Origin: Hyaloscypha bicolor E
Lineage: Eukaryota > Ascomycota > Leotiomycetes > Helotiales > Hyaloscyphaceae
Direction of reading: 5' to 3'
Assembly (NCBI RefSeq): GCF_002865645.1
Contig: NW_020194691.1
Coordinates: forward strand, 62,001-126,000
DNA: 64,000 nucleotides
Both the position numbers and the translations under genes were made by a program. Below the pieces are notes generated by a model. The model did not search any database. It was not told where the DNA came from and was given only the letters and a program-made list of their open reading frames with translations. Of the stretch, positions 14,201 to 26,421 are shown piece after piece (position 1 is the first letter of the stretch; each line of letters starts with the position of its first letter).

Positions 14201-17200
14201 AAACTAAAAATAAAAAGGAAAAATAGAGCCTAGTATTATAACTAGTAATAATATTAGAAGAAATAGGAAAATACCGGGATTTCCTATAGATCTTTTTATT
14301 TTGGGTTTAGGAATTTAGGAAATTAATAATATTTTTAGAAAAACTAGAGTAGAAAAGATTTTAATTAGAGTATTATTAAGAGTAATTTCGGAATTAATAG
14401 AAAAAGAAATAAAAAGAGTATTAAATAAAGATATTTCTAAAAAAAAAAATAAAGTAATATTTCCTAATAATAAAGAAATATATTCCCGAAGCTAAGAAAT
14501 ATTAAATTTAAGACTAGAAAGAATTCTGAAATATATAGGAGCTTAAGAAAGACATATTAAAATACTAAATAAAAAGATATTCTTTATATCTAACTAGGAA
14601 AAAGCTAAATAAGAAAGTTATAAATTCCGGAGATTAGATAAAAAAAGCACTAGAGAAAATAGCTATAGCTTTTAAAGAAAAAAATAATAATTATAGTCTA
14701 TTTCTAGTTATAGAAATATATAAAATAAAGAATAAGAAGATTTAACTAGTAAATACTAATAATAGAACTAGAAAAGGCCCTAGTAAATATCCGAACTAGT
14801 TTAAAAGATCTAAAGCTAAAGAATACTTATAAAAATATATTAGGAAATATAAGAATTACTTTTTATTAAGAATATTAGCTATTTTAAGAGATTTATAACT
14901 TATTTTAGAATACCTTAAATAATTAGATATTAGTAACTAGCTTTAGAAAAAAGAACTAGCTATATTCTAAGAATTAATAATTAATTAAGAAAATATAATT
15001 ATATTTAATTAGAAAGAAATAGGAAAAGTCTATAAAATATTAGCTTATTTATTCTAATTAAAACTATTAAATATAAGGCCTAGTAAGAGAAGAATTTCCT
15101 ATATCCTAAAGCTCTAGTATTAGTAATAGTAAAAATATTATTAAAATACCTAGATTATAGAATTTTTAAGAAATATAATAGACCTTACTAAAATCTATAG
15201 TTTTTAGTTATAAAAAAAGTTACTAGAACTTATAAACTAATTAATACTATTATAAAAATAAATTTAGTAATCCTATAAGATATTAATCTATTTCTATTTA
15301 CTAATAAGATCTCGAAGGAATTTACTAGATATATTTATATTTCTTTAATTAATTTCTTTTCCGGATATAATTAATTTATATTAGATACTTATAGTAAAGA
15401 TTTAACTATATTTATAATATTTTTAAGGCTATTAAGAATAATTATATTATCTTAGGAAGCTACTAATTCTATTATATAATTTATATGAATTATTATAATT
15501 ATTCTAGAGAATTCATTTCCTAAAATTGCTATATTATTTATTAATAATATTAGAGTTAAGAAACCTTATATAGACTATAATAAGTAGCTTATTTTACCTG
15601 AAATTTGGTATTTTGTATTTAAATATCTTTAAAACCTAAATATAATCTTAGATAAAATTAAATAAACTAGAGCTAGTATTAGAGAAAAATTATAGTTCTA
15701 TTATAATAGTATAATTATTATTAGCTTTATTTATAAAGTATTTAGAAAAAGCCCTTTAAGCTTAGGAATTACTAAGATCTTAAAATAAAAATATTATAAT
15801 AGTATAACTAAAAGCAAGATATTTATTAGAATTATTATTTATTATTATATTTGGATTAAAGGCTTTATAATTATTACTAAACCCATTTACTATTTAATAA
15901 GAAAGAATATAATATGAAACTAGAATAATAAATAAAAGCAAGCTATATAAATTCTTTAAGAAAAGCTTATTATTACTCTAATACTTTATAAGTTATACTA
16001 TAATTTATTAGAAGATTAAGAAATAATTATATTAGTAATAAATACTAGGCTAAATAAATAGAATAGAACTCTTAATTAATATAATAATAAAGAAAAAAAG
16101 AAAGTTATATAATACGAGTCTGAAATCTGAAATAATACTAAATAAAAATATAATATTACTAAAAGAAAATACTAAGAATTAGTAAAGTATTTATAGAAAA
16201 TATAATTCTAGCTATATAAGATTTACTTTATTCTTGAACTAGATACTAATATACTTGTTATATAACTAAGTAAAGCGGCTATAGATCTTCTTAGAGCTCT
16301 AGTTACTTGCTAGCTAGTATGAATTTAATTATTTGACTTTAAAATTAAGTATATTAAAAGAATTAAGTATATTATTACTAATAGATTATTAAGATATTTA
16401 TAATAAAAAGGCAATACTAAAATTAATAAGAATATTAATAAATAGTTAGTAATAGAGCTTAATACTATTAGAATAATACTTATTAGATAAAAAGTTTAGT
16501 TAAAGAAAATAGTTCTAATTTAGTTATATAATATTATTTTAAGAAATCTAATTCCTAAGATCTTTACTAGATATTTAGATAATAATATCTAGTTACTAGA
16601 AATTAATAATTAAAGCCTTATTATATCTAGAAGCAAATTAGTAATATTAAAAAATAATAAAATCCGGAAGTTATATAATAAAGGCTATAGCCTTTTATAT
16701 ATAACCTCTAGTAAAATAGTAAATAATAATAATAACTTTTATACTTTACTTAATAACCTAACTATTTTATTAGATTCCTTAAATAATAGCTATTTTAAAT
16801 AATATTAGAATATTATATAATATCTTATAATATTCTCTAGACTAGAAAAAATATCTAGAATTAAGTTTTAAAAGTTAAATAAAGAAGCTTTAAATTATAG
16901 TATAAGAAATCGATTACTATAGAAAGTTATATCTAAAGTATATTTGCCTTAGCTTATTATTAATAATTAAAAATAAAGGAAAATTATTATTAAAGAATTA
17001 TATAATAAAATTAGATATATAGAAAAAAAAAATACCTTTTATTTAATAGCTAGCTACTATTACTAGGAAGGTTATTATAACTATATATAGAAATATATTA
17101 ATACTTATAAGATTCATTAGTATAAGAATAAAAGAAAATAAGAAGAAGCTTTATATCTAATAAAAGCTATATCTTTTTTCTATTATCTTAGGATTAATAT

Positions 17201-18250
17201 AATTAAACTACTAGACTATAAAAAATATAACTTATTAGTTATTACTAGAAATAATTTCTTAGGGTAAGTTAAAGCTAGATTTTTAAAGAACCTAATTAGT
17301 AAGAAAATTACTAAGTTTATTTAAGAAGAAATTATTTATAGATATAATTTATTTAGGTAGCTTAAAATAAATAGTAAATTAGAATTTAAAGAAGTAGTAA
17401 GTTAGGAACTTAATAAGCTAGGAATTAATAGAATTATTATTTTGGCCTATAATTCTAAAGGAAATAATATAATTAAAAAAGAATATTAACTAATTATTTA
17501 AGTATTTATAATACTTATAATAAATAGAAAGAAGCCTTAGATAGATTTACTATTATATATTTTATTTATTAATTAAGTTACTATATATAAATTAACTAGA
17601 TTTACTTTTTTTTATATAGTTTATAATAGAGAAATAATACTACTTATAGAAATATACTTTCTAATCTAGAGAATACTTAAATAAAATAAAGTCTATAATA
17701 GAGAAATATTTCTAGAAATATATATAAAGCAAATATAAATAAGAAATAAAGATATTAAAAAAGCCAGAATAAAGAAAAATAAATAATACTAAGAGAGAAA
17801 AAAGTAATTTAATATTATTTACTAGATTTATTTAAAGCCTATTTCCGAAAAGAATCTAGTTCTTATATATAATATTAAATTAATAAATTAAGATATATTA
17901 AGGAATATAAAACTACTATATTATTAGCTTAGCCTATATAAAGTAAAATATATAGATTAACTAAAAGAATATTATATATTAGAAGAACTTAATAATATTA
18001 TATTTTAAAGAATATATACCGGGAATTAATTTAAATAATTTATTAAAAGAAATAAATTCTAGTACTTTCCTAAAAATAAAGTTAATAATAAATATATATC
18101 TATAAATAAATATTTTAAGACAGATATAGAACTAGAAAAAGAAATAATTATAGAATATTATAAATAAAATAGTATTTAGGAAATCGAGAAAGCTATTAGT
18201 ATTATTATATATATTCTAAAGTTACTAGAATTAGAAAAAGTAAAATATGT
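11300..18250 (+). pseudogene. Element A gag-pol remnant (Ty3 type)
   Basis: Read through its stop codons, this stretch carries a gag-like region near 11.5-12.1 kb. From about 15.3 kb it has a Ty3 reverse transcriptase: an FFSGY block, then FINNI at about 15535 where active enzymes have FVDD. RNase H follows with the ILYKL, YESE and KREC-like blocks, and the tether to integrase (an 'ALVT..LV.I.LFDF' stretch and a 'GLSRR'-like stretch) lies at about 16.3-16.4 kb. Integrase follows at about 16.9-17.8 kb. Stops are of RIP type throughout and the Copia element lies upstream in the 5' region. Element C repeats the same sequence from 53407 to 58023, breaking off at the FVDD-equivalent codons. Function is lost. 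Confidence 0.82.
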
Positions 18251-20060
18251 CTTTTTTATAAAAAATTAAAAGAAAGTATCTAATAATAGAGGCTTTTCTT
18301 AATCTAAAATAAAGCTTATTACTTTTAATTCTTTATATATCTTTTATTTTTCTTTTCTAACTATTATTTATAATTTTTAGAAAATATTATTATTAGATTA
18401 TTATTCTAGAAATTAGACAAGCTTTATTATTACTTATTTCTTATTATTATCTAATTATTATTACTAGATAGTATTCTTAATATATGAGATTTTATTACTA
18501 GATCTTAGGAATTAAATATAAAGAATTCTTTTTAATATAAAAATAAATAGGAAATTAAGAAATTATCTTATAAACTCTTAATTCCGAATTATAATAATAA
18601 ATAATAACTATATTTAAAATTAGGAAAAGAAAAGAAAAAGAAAAAGAATCTTTTATATATATTTTACTAAACTAGAAATCTTTTAAAAGCTTTATTGACT
18701 TTTTTAACTAGTTATTCTTATAGCTTATACTAGTCTAAAGCTTAACTATAATATTTATAAATCTCGACTTTAATTTAAATTACTATTATAAGTTTCCTTA
18801 TAATATCTAAATAAACTTTCTAATTAGAAGTTATATATAAATAAAATAGCTAAACTAGAAGCCTTATAAAAGAAAAGAAAAACCTTATTAAATCTAATAA
18901 TTATTTCCGAAAATACTTAATAATATATAATTCTAGAAATCTTTTAAATATTAAATAAACTAGATTTGCTTATTTAAAGCTTATTTTATATTAGAAAACT
19001 TATTTTCTTTTTAATATAACTATAACTATTCTTAAAACTTATACTAAGGCTTAGTTAGTATATTATATATTCCTATTTTTATATAGAACTTATTTCCTAA
19101 TTAAAATACTATTTCATTACTAGGAACTAATTATTTCTTTAAAAAGCTAATATAATTTACTAATTCTTATTATTAAATATTACCTAAATAATTCCTATAT
19201 CCTTAATACTAATTCGGAATACCTAATCTTTTTATATTTTATATTAATTTTAATATTAACTATTTTAAACTTAATAATAATATTATAAATTCTATTTATA
19301 TTATCTTATAGTTTTTATTTCTATATATTCTAATATTTTTAGTATTATTTTTATAAATATAAATATTACTTTAAAGGTCTAAATAACTAAATAGTTTTAT
19401 ATTATTTAAAGTTAATTCTAATAAGTACTAAATAAATATAATTAGCTTTTAGAAAAGATATAGATTAGTTTTAGAAGAAATAATATCTTATTTTAAGTTA
19501 TTTTTTAATTCTATTATTCTGACTTTTTTATTATTAATACTTATTTTATATTTTCCTAATATTTTTAATATATTTATATATCTTATCTTTTATATATTTC
19601 CTATATTATTTCTTTTCTTTTATATTATTTTTTGAATTAATAGGGACGTTTCTAAATAAATAGGAAATTAGGGTATATTTATATTATAAATTTTTTTTTT
19701 TTTTTTATATTTTAATACTTTAGATATTATTATTACTATTTAGTTTAATTTGCCTTAATTATTTTCTTAATTATATTTTCTTAGATATATATATTTATAT
19801 TTTTTTCTGTAATAAAAGCCTAACTTTATATTTTACTTTTTATAATTATTTCTAATTTATAATTATATTATCTTAAATATATCTAATTATTATATTTACT
19901 TTCTCTATTATATATATTACTATTTTAGCTTTATTTTCTTATTAGAAAAAAAGAAAAACTTGAATATATATAATATTTTTATATAATTTAAAACTATTCT
20001 AATTTATTCTTTATTTTAAAATATACTTAAAAGAAATTCTTATAATCTCGAGAACCTTTA
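18250..20060. other. Element A spacer between pol and the second frame
   Basis: This is about 1.8 kb of very AT-rich sequence with T-rich stretches (for example about 19.69-19.72 kb) and no interpretable protein in either strand. Element B carries the corresponding spacer at about 49.3-51.1 kb, so it is an original part of the element family rather than a later insertion in A. Confidence 0.6.
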
Positions 20061-20069
20061 ATTCTATAA

Positions 20070-22800
20070 CCTATAACTATTATACTAATAATACTTTTAT
20101 AATCTATTAAAAATAATAAAATAGCTAAAGAATATATTTCTTAAGTTAGTAAAATATAATAGCTAGTTTTTATAAGCTATAGTATTATTAAAAGCCTATA
20201 AATTAATAATATTAAAGTTTAGAATATTAAAGAAGCTTAAGTAATTATAGAAGGCCTACTAATACTAGAAAAAATAGCTATAATTACTAAATTTAATATA
20301 AATATCCTAGATAAGCTAAGTAATATATATAATAAGCTCTTAAAATAAAAAACCTTTATTAGAAATAAAACTAGACTAGAATTAACTAAGAAAAAGCTAA
20401 AGAATTACTAAGCTAATAATAGGGAATTCGAGAATATTATTAAAGGCATTTCTAAAAATAAATAAGAGAAGCTTAATAAGATTAAGACTACAGTAAATAG
20501 TCTTAATATTAAGGATTAAAATAGAATTATATTATATAATAAAGCTTTTAGCTAATATATTAATAATATTTATAATAACCTTAATAAAAATATTTATAAG
20601 AAGTTATACTTTTTCTTTAAGATAAAAGCTTTAGTATATAGAGCTATTTAGTTAATTAATAAAGCTACTTTAGAATATATTAAGAATAAGAAATATTAGA
20701 ATACTAGTATATTTACTAAATTAGATATTACTAAGGTATTTAAATATATTAAAGCTATTTTAGAATATAAAGAATTAGAGTTTAAGCTACTATTAACTAA
20801 TAATCTCAAGGCTAGATAATATATCTTTAATACTTCAGGAATTCTAATTAAGGAAGTTTATAATAATAAGCCTTTTCCTACTTTCCGAGATAAGCCTAAA
20901 AAATAGGCTCTTATTATAATTTTAGCTTTAACTTAACTGGATTTAATTAAGAAAAATAAAGCTATTTTAATAAAGCCTAATAAGAAAACTACTAGTAAAG
21001 CTAGTAGAACTAGTATAACTAGATAAGAAGAACCTAGTAAGAATAAAGAGCAAGCTAAGCCTAAAACTTCTAATAAATAATAGAGATCTGAGTACTAAAT
21101 TAAGTATAAGATTAGTAAAGTAAAGAAAAGCAAGAAGAAATTCTTTATTCTAAAAAAAAAGATATTATCTAGAAAAACTCCTATAATTATATCTAGAACT
21201 AAGAAGTAAAAAACTAAAAATATTAAGTTCAGAAAACTTAATAAAGGCATTTAGTATACTTATAAGATACTAGCTAAATAGAAATTAATACTTATTTAAT
21301 AAGATAAGTATATTTTTAAGGAAATATATAATAGTATTTTAAAATCTATTTATAAATAAGAATACTATAGGGTTAATAATAGATTTCTTAAAGCTCCCTA
21401 TATAATATATATTTAGTAATTTACTAATACTTTCTTTATTAATATATAAGAGATTAAGAATACTCTAAAGCTAGTTATTAAAATCTATAAAGTTACTAAA
21501 GGCAAGAAGTATATTTCTATTACTTAAATAAATAAGGAAATATAGGATTTCTTTTTTAAGAACTAGGATATTAAGAAATATAAATATAAGTACTATATTT
21601 CTAATTAATTCCGCCCTAATTTATAGCTCTAATTTAATATTATAGTTTCTATTTCTAAGTCTAGTATTACTAATCTAAATACTAATAGCTATATTTATAA
21701 AAAGAATTACCTAAAATAAATTAAAAAACTTAGTATTCGAGAGCTTTTAATAAAGAAAATAAAAATATTATAATTCTATTTCTAAAAAAAAAAATATATT
21801 AATATATAAAGATCTTAATAATAACTACTTTATTTTAGCCTCTTAACTTTTAATAATAAATCTATTAATATAGCTCGGATTTTATAAAGTATTAAGTAAA
21901 TATCTTATTTACTTAGTTATTTATTCTTAGCTAGCCTAATACTTTATTTCTAGAAATATTAATTATAGTTAGTATAAAGGTAATACTAAGAATCTAGCTA
22001 TTACTAAAGCTTTAAGTAACGAATTTTACCTTAGTAAAAAGTATTAGAATATTAGCTATATTTTTCTTATAAATTATAAAAAAGCTATTATCTTTAGTAA
22101 AAAGTTCTTTAAAAATATTAATTACTTTTTTATTTCTAATAAATTTAAGCCAGAAATAACTAAGAAAATAGGCGAGTATTTACTAAAGATAATAGGAGAA
22201 AAGACTTCAAATATAATCTATTTAACTAGATAAATAAATACCTTTAATTAAGTAATCTATAAGTCTAGAATTATAAGAAAGTATTAATTCTCGAATAATA
22301 TATAAGTTAAAGAATAGCTTAATAATAATTTATTACTTAATAAGCCTTTTATTATAGTTCTAATAAATCTAGTTACTATTAAGAATAGAATATATAAAAA
22401 TAAAGTCTCTTATAAGATTATTAAAGCCTTTTATCTAGAGCTTTCTTTTCTTATTAAAGACTAATTTAAAAATACTATAAATAATACAAAATTTAAAGAA
22501 GCTATTTATTTAAAGTATATTAGTATAATTTATAATATAATTTACTATAATAAGTTTCCTTAATATCTAGTAATAAAGTCAGAAATTAAGTAATAATTAA
22601 AGGCAGACACTAATTAATAAAAAGAACTATATTGGATTTAGTATAAGAATATAGCTAAGCGGGTTTGGATTATCTTTAAGCAAGTTCGGAAATATAAAAT
22701 AAGACTATTTAAAAATAATAAGTTTTATTTTAGGTATATAAAGAAGAAATTAGATTAACTAATAAAGAAGAATCCTAAATATTTTATTATTTCGGACTTT
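20070..22800 (+). pseudogene. Element A second frame (unknown protein) after integrase
   Basis: A single plus-strand frame of roughly 900 codons can be followed between the spacer and the 3' LTR, interrupted only by TAA/TAG/TGA codons explained by C-to-T or G-to-A change. It looks like one protein: an N-terminal helical, Lys/Glu-rich part, a basic Lys/Ser/Thr middle (about 20.95-21.2 kb), and a more structured C-terminal half with aromatic residues (about 21.4-22.8 kb). It has no RT, RNase H, integrase or protease motif that I can recognise. Element B carries the same frame on the minus strand (about 46.6-49.3 kb) with conserved spacing, so it belongs to the element. It could be an envelope-like, chromatin-targeting or captured host gene; the sequence does not decide. 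Confidence 0.6.
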
Positions 22801-22863
22801 AAATAGGATTTTTCTATTATTTTTAGTACTTAGAAAATAAGTATATATAAATAAGAAGTCAGA

Positions 22864-23186
22864 TATAATATAATAGGCTATACTTATTAAAAATCATATT
22901 ATTTTGGCGGTTTTAAGGTTTAGGTTATATAATAAAGGCCGCGGCCTTTTATATATAACTTACGGAAATTATATAAAAAAGCTAGTTTTTCTATAGATTT
23001 AGAGAATAATTCTTTATAAGTATTTAATTAATTAAGTTTTTATATATTATATACTATTTATACTTTATTATTTATACTTTTAATTTATTATTTATACTTT
23101 TAATTTATTATTTTACTATTAAGTTACGTTTTATACTCTAGTATACTTTATATGGGTTTTTGACTTATTATAATTTCTCTTTTATA
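22864..23186 (+). repeat. Element A 3' LTR (323 bp)
   Basis: It is the partner of 3183-3485, with an internal 20-bp tandem duplication (TTTATACTTTTAATTTATTA twice). It ends TTTATA and is followed by GTATT, the target duplication shared with 3179-3183. Confidence 0.9.
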
Positions 23187-23325
23187 GTATTAATTAGTTT
23201 ATTTATAGGAACTAGTTCTTGGAATTAATTATATTTTTATACTTTACTTTATACTTTATTTTCTATTTTATTTCCCTTATCTTAACTACTTATATAATAC
23301 CCTGCTATATTATATACCTTATATA
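23187..23325 (+). repeat. Repeat E, copy 1, right half
   Basis: This is the continuation of 3055-3182 across element A. It matches the reverse complement of 33446-33580, including the CCTGCTAT...TATACCTTAT stretch at its right end. The following 300 bp (23326-23633) is featureless AT-rich DNA. Confidence 0.75.
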
Positions 23326-23633
23326 TATAAACTTAATTAATAAATTCTAGTAATTTTAAAATAATAATATTATTAAAAGTATTAGATTTCTTTATTTTTA
23401 TTAACTAAAATTAAATAGTTTTATTAATTTAATTAAAATTAATTAATTAGAAAAATAATTTATATTATATTAATAATTATTTTAAATATATTTTAATAAA
23501 ATTTTCTTTTTTTTCTATTTAAAATAATAAAAAATATCTTATATAAATTCTTAATTCTTATTAATATTTTCTAGGTTTATTTAGGAATTAATATATTATT
23601 TAATATAAAGAATTATTATTAAAGTATATTTTT

Positions 23634-23877
23634 TATAATAGCTAGTATTATATAATTAATATAGATGTGATTTTAGCTAAGAGATTAGTTTTAGCTAAGG
23701 TTCCAAGCTATAGTTTAAACCAAGCTTGCTTCCAAAGCTTGGCGTTTTAGTAGTCTTGGCCATATCTACTTATCTACTGCCACACCTCACTCCTTCTCTC
23801 CTTAGCTTTAGATTCTATAGGATATTGGAATTATAGATCTTTAAGTATTATTCTATTACTTTATTCCTGCCATTACA
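23634..23877 (+). repeat. Element F 5' LTR, RIP-mutated
   Basis: Alignment with 25276-25520 shows that the 5' end is converted (TGTGACGGCTGG to TATAATAGCTAG) while the 3' part still has several CA/TG sites. The conversion fades from left to right, that is, away from the adjoining RIP block. Confidence 0.88.
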
Positions 23878-24134
23878 TAATCTAAAGCTCCTACCTTTCG
23901 GACGGTAGTCATTATTATTATTTATTAGGACTTCTGTTCACTAGCCCGCTTTCATGCAGAGCCCCCTTATTATTATTGTCATTATTACGTGGCGCTGCCT
24001 ATAGTCTTTTACCCGCGAGGTGTCAAAAAGCTCGATTTTGGCCAGCTCACCCCTTATTATTTATTAGAGCTCCTGGCTCACTACCTCATTGATTTTTTTA
24101 CCTCTTTACCAACTTTACCGATATTCCCTTGAGA

Positions 24135-25169
24135 ATGAACATCTTCTAAACGCAAGTTTAATGCGAGTTTAATGGTTTACGGGCTGAAATTACTACCTTG
24201 CGAGCTGCCCTCGCTAGTACCCAAACCCAGTTAACTGCCTCTACGGCCACGGTGAAATCCAGTCAAAAGTCGAAGCTCCCTGACCCTGAGAAGTTCGCTG
24301 GAAGTACGTACAGATTCGATACCTGGCTCCCGTTAATCAAGGCCAAGCTCTCTGTTAATGGATCGGCAATTGGGGACTCTACTGCCCAGTTTTACTACGT
24401 TTACCTCAATCTGGAGTCTTCTGTCCAATTAATGGTCCTGCTATAGCTCTCCTATACAGAGCATACTTAATCGTGGGATTACTAAATGATCCTGGATTAG
24501 CTTTCAAGGATATATGATAATCCAAATAAGTAATCGGAGGCTAAAGACAAGCTCCATGCCCTCCGCCAAGGCAACGATTCCCTTCCTGCCTATATTGCCA
24601 AGTTTGAACGTATCCTATACGAAGCGAATGGCCAAAGCTGGCCAGATATTAATAAAATTTCCAGCTTTCGCAATGGCCTCAACTCCGCAATTCGCTCTCG
24701 TTTGGCCCAATAGTTGACTTTGCCCCGGGTTTACGCTGATTTCCTGCGTACGGTTCAGTAGCTCTCGTCAAAGACAGCTGCCCCGCCGTATGTTACTGCT
24801 CCCAGAATTGCCAGCGATCCCATGGACGTCAGCGAACTGACAATTGACGTCGTTACACCGGCAATTAGTGCCCTTACGTTGTCCTCTGAGCCAATCTCAC
24901 CGGCTATACCAGCTCGTTCCACCTCAAAGGAGCTCCGCCAGCATTATCGTCAAACCGGCAGGTGTGTCAGATGCGGCTCCCAGGATTACTTTATCAAGAA
25001 CTGTAGCTTGGCTCCTGCAAGTACTGCTACTGGTTCTGGCTGCAAATGGGTTACGACTGCCGCAATTGACTATTACTCTGATTCTGGTGGCGATTCTGGC
25101 GATTCTGGAGGAGGGCCAACCTTGGATCCGGTTTTTAACCGTATATGGAGGGCTGATTTTGCGGCTTGA
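24135..25169 (+). pseudogene. Element F gag pseudogene
   Basis: One frame of about 345 codons runs from an ATG at 24135 to a TGA at 25167-25169 with no indel. The in-frame stops (for example 24147, 24159, 24444, 24471, 24483, 24495, 24531, 24714, 24759) are TAA or TAG, explained by CAA/CAG or TGG. A Gag core with an LPDPEKFAGS block and RFDTWL is near the N-terminus; a helical region follows, then a zinc knuckle at about 24960-25010 with CVRC...KNC. The knuckle's metal-binding His is Tyr here, a His-to-Tyr change that C-to-T mutation produces. A Ser/Gly/Asp-rich tail ends the protein. It is Gag of an LTR retroelement, inactivated purely by point mutation. Confidence 0.8.
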
Positions 25170-25275
25170 ATAGGGTCCTTTTCCCTTGTTTTGTCATTTT
25201 TACTACACTCGCTTTAGCTTTCCCTTTGTTTACTAGCGCTCGGGACGAGCTTTTCTGGAGGGGGGGGGGGGGTGA

Positions 25276-25520
25276 TGTGACGGCTGGTGTCACATGTTGA
25301 TACGGACGTGGTTTCAGCCAAGGGGTTGGTTTTAGCTAAGGTTTCCAAGCTATGGTTCAAACCAAGCTCGCTTCCCAAAGCTCGGCGTTTCAGTGGTCTT
25401 GGCCATACCTATTTATCTACTGCCACACTCACTCCTTCTCTCCTTAGCTTTAGATTCTGTAGGACATTGGAGTCATAGATCTTTGAAGCATCGTTCCATT
25501 GCTTTGTTCCTGCCGTCACA
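25276..25520 (+). repeat. Element F 3' LTR, nearly intact
   Basis: The 245-bp LTR begins TGTGACGG and ends CCGTCACA. It retains the CpA and TpG sites lost in the 5' LTR of the same element, and it supplies the reference for recognising the 5' LTR and the solo LTR at 44689-44921. Confidence 0.9.
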
Positions 25521-25826
25521 CTTTTAATTATTATAAAATAATTAATAAGCTAATAAATTTAACTTGATGGTATTAGTGTCACGAAACCGGGCTCTGGGCT
25601 TGGAAAGCAGGTAGAGTGGCTCTTAATCCGAGGATTCTAAACTAAGGAGGGAAGCTCGTATGTACAGGAGCTTTGGTGTTCTAAATACTAGCCAGCCGCA
25701 TGCGTCATCGCGATCACGTGACGCTAAATTTACTAGTGAAGCGGTGACGCGTAACAATTAGCTCCCTGCAGCATATTCGTCAGCCACAAGTACATGTCAG
25801 AAAGCATCTATTTGTCTCTTTAATGA
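25521..25826. other. Transition region between element F and the HET relic
   Basis: About 40 bp of AT-rich DNA gives way abruptly near 25565 to moderate-GC sequence. No reading frame is convincing. A TCACGTGA palindrome occurs at 25714-25721 within CGATCACGTGACG. Confidence 0.5.
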
Positions 25827-26291
25827 GCAACCCCAAGTGCGCCATACTGGCCTGGCTGGCACATTTTCGTCTCGAATGACGAGCGACAGAGATTTCCTTG
25901 GAATATCTTAAAGCATCTAGAAGAATACTCGAAACGGAAACTGACATACCAGTACGGCATCCTCAACGCAATTCTTGGAGTTTTGAGATTATATGAGAAG
26001 GCAAAATATCTAACGTATTACCACTAGGGTATACCGATCCTCCCCCCGGTTATTCAAGGCCGCAATGGGTGGCCGTCTCCAATCCAAAGGAGTCGGAGTG
26101 ATGGCTTTGTTGTTGGACTCTGCTTGCAGCACACGGCGCCTGGATATCGGCGAGTTGGCTTCCCGAGCTGGTCATGGGCCGGGTGGAAAGTTTGCTTGAG
26201 CGAGACATCCGAAGAATACGAGCACGCTCTCAGGACACAAGGAGATAACAACATCGAGATTCTCTTTGAGGATACAGATCAATCTATATAA
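25827..26291 (+). pseudogene. C-terminal relic of a HET-domain protein
   Basis: One frame of about 155 codons carries the conserved region that follows the HET domain in many fungal heterokaryon-incompatibility proteins: LEEYSKRKLTYQYGILNAIL near the start, then GIPILPP, a GL-x-L-QH stretch and FPSWSWAGWK near 26160-26190. Only the C-terminal part is present: there is no start codon, HET domain or upstream exon. An in-frame TAG at 26025-26027 lies where family members have Trp (H-W-G-I-P), the G-to-A form of RIP. The frame ends at TAA 26289-26291. It is separate from the intact HET gene at 28922-32667, which lies on the other strand. Confidence 0.75.
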
Positions 26292-26421
26292 TAGCCGTAC
26301 TAAACCTGTAGAAAACTTTCCCTGCCACGTGACCAGTTTTTGTCTGTGCGGGAACACCAAACCTGTACAGGCTTCACTCGCGTTTTACCTACGCTTTACT
26401 TGCGCTTTGCTTATACCCACA

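Larger units (their letters stand above)
3183..23186 (+). mobile_element. Element A: ~13-kb Ty3/Gypsy LTR retrotransposon, interrupted by a Copia element
   Basis: The element is bounded by LTRs of 303 bp (3183-3485) and 323 bp (22864-23186); the 20-bp difference is a tandem duplication inside the right LTR. Removing the nested Copia copy and its 5-bp duplication leaves about 13.05 kb. Going 5' to 3' there is a gag-like region (about 11.3-12.8 kb), Ty3-type reverse transcriptase and RNase H (about 15.3-16.4 kb), integrase (about 16.9-17.8 kb), an AT spacer, and a second long frame (about 20.1-22.8 kb) not typical of Ty3 elements. All frames are destroyed by TAA/TAG/TGA codons of the RIP type. 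Elements B and C are partial copies of the same family. Confidence 0.88.
23634..25520 (+). mobile_element. Element F: short gag-only LTR retrotransposon
   Basis: The element is 1887 bp with LTRs at 23634-23877 (244 bp) and 25276-25520 (245 bp). The intact LTR has matching termini TGTGACGG...CCGTCACA, and a G-rich polypurine tract (a 13-G run, 25260-25272) lies just before the 3' LTR. Flanks are TTTTT and CTTTT, compatible with a 5-bp duplication in which one C became T. The interior codes only for a Gag-like protein; no protease, RT or integrase is present, so it would need enzymes supplied by another element. A solo LTR of the same family lies at 44689-44921. Confidence 0.85.

Noticed and set aside
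3183..23186. A single 20-kb giant retrotransposon
   Set aside because: About 6.95 kb of it is a separate Copia element with its own LTRs and target duplication; the host element is about 13 kb.
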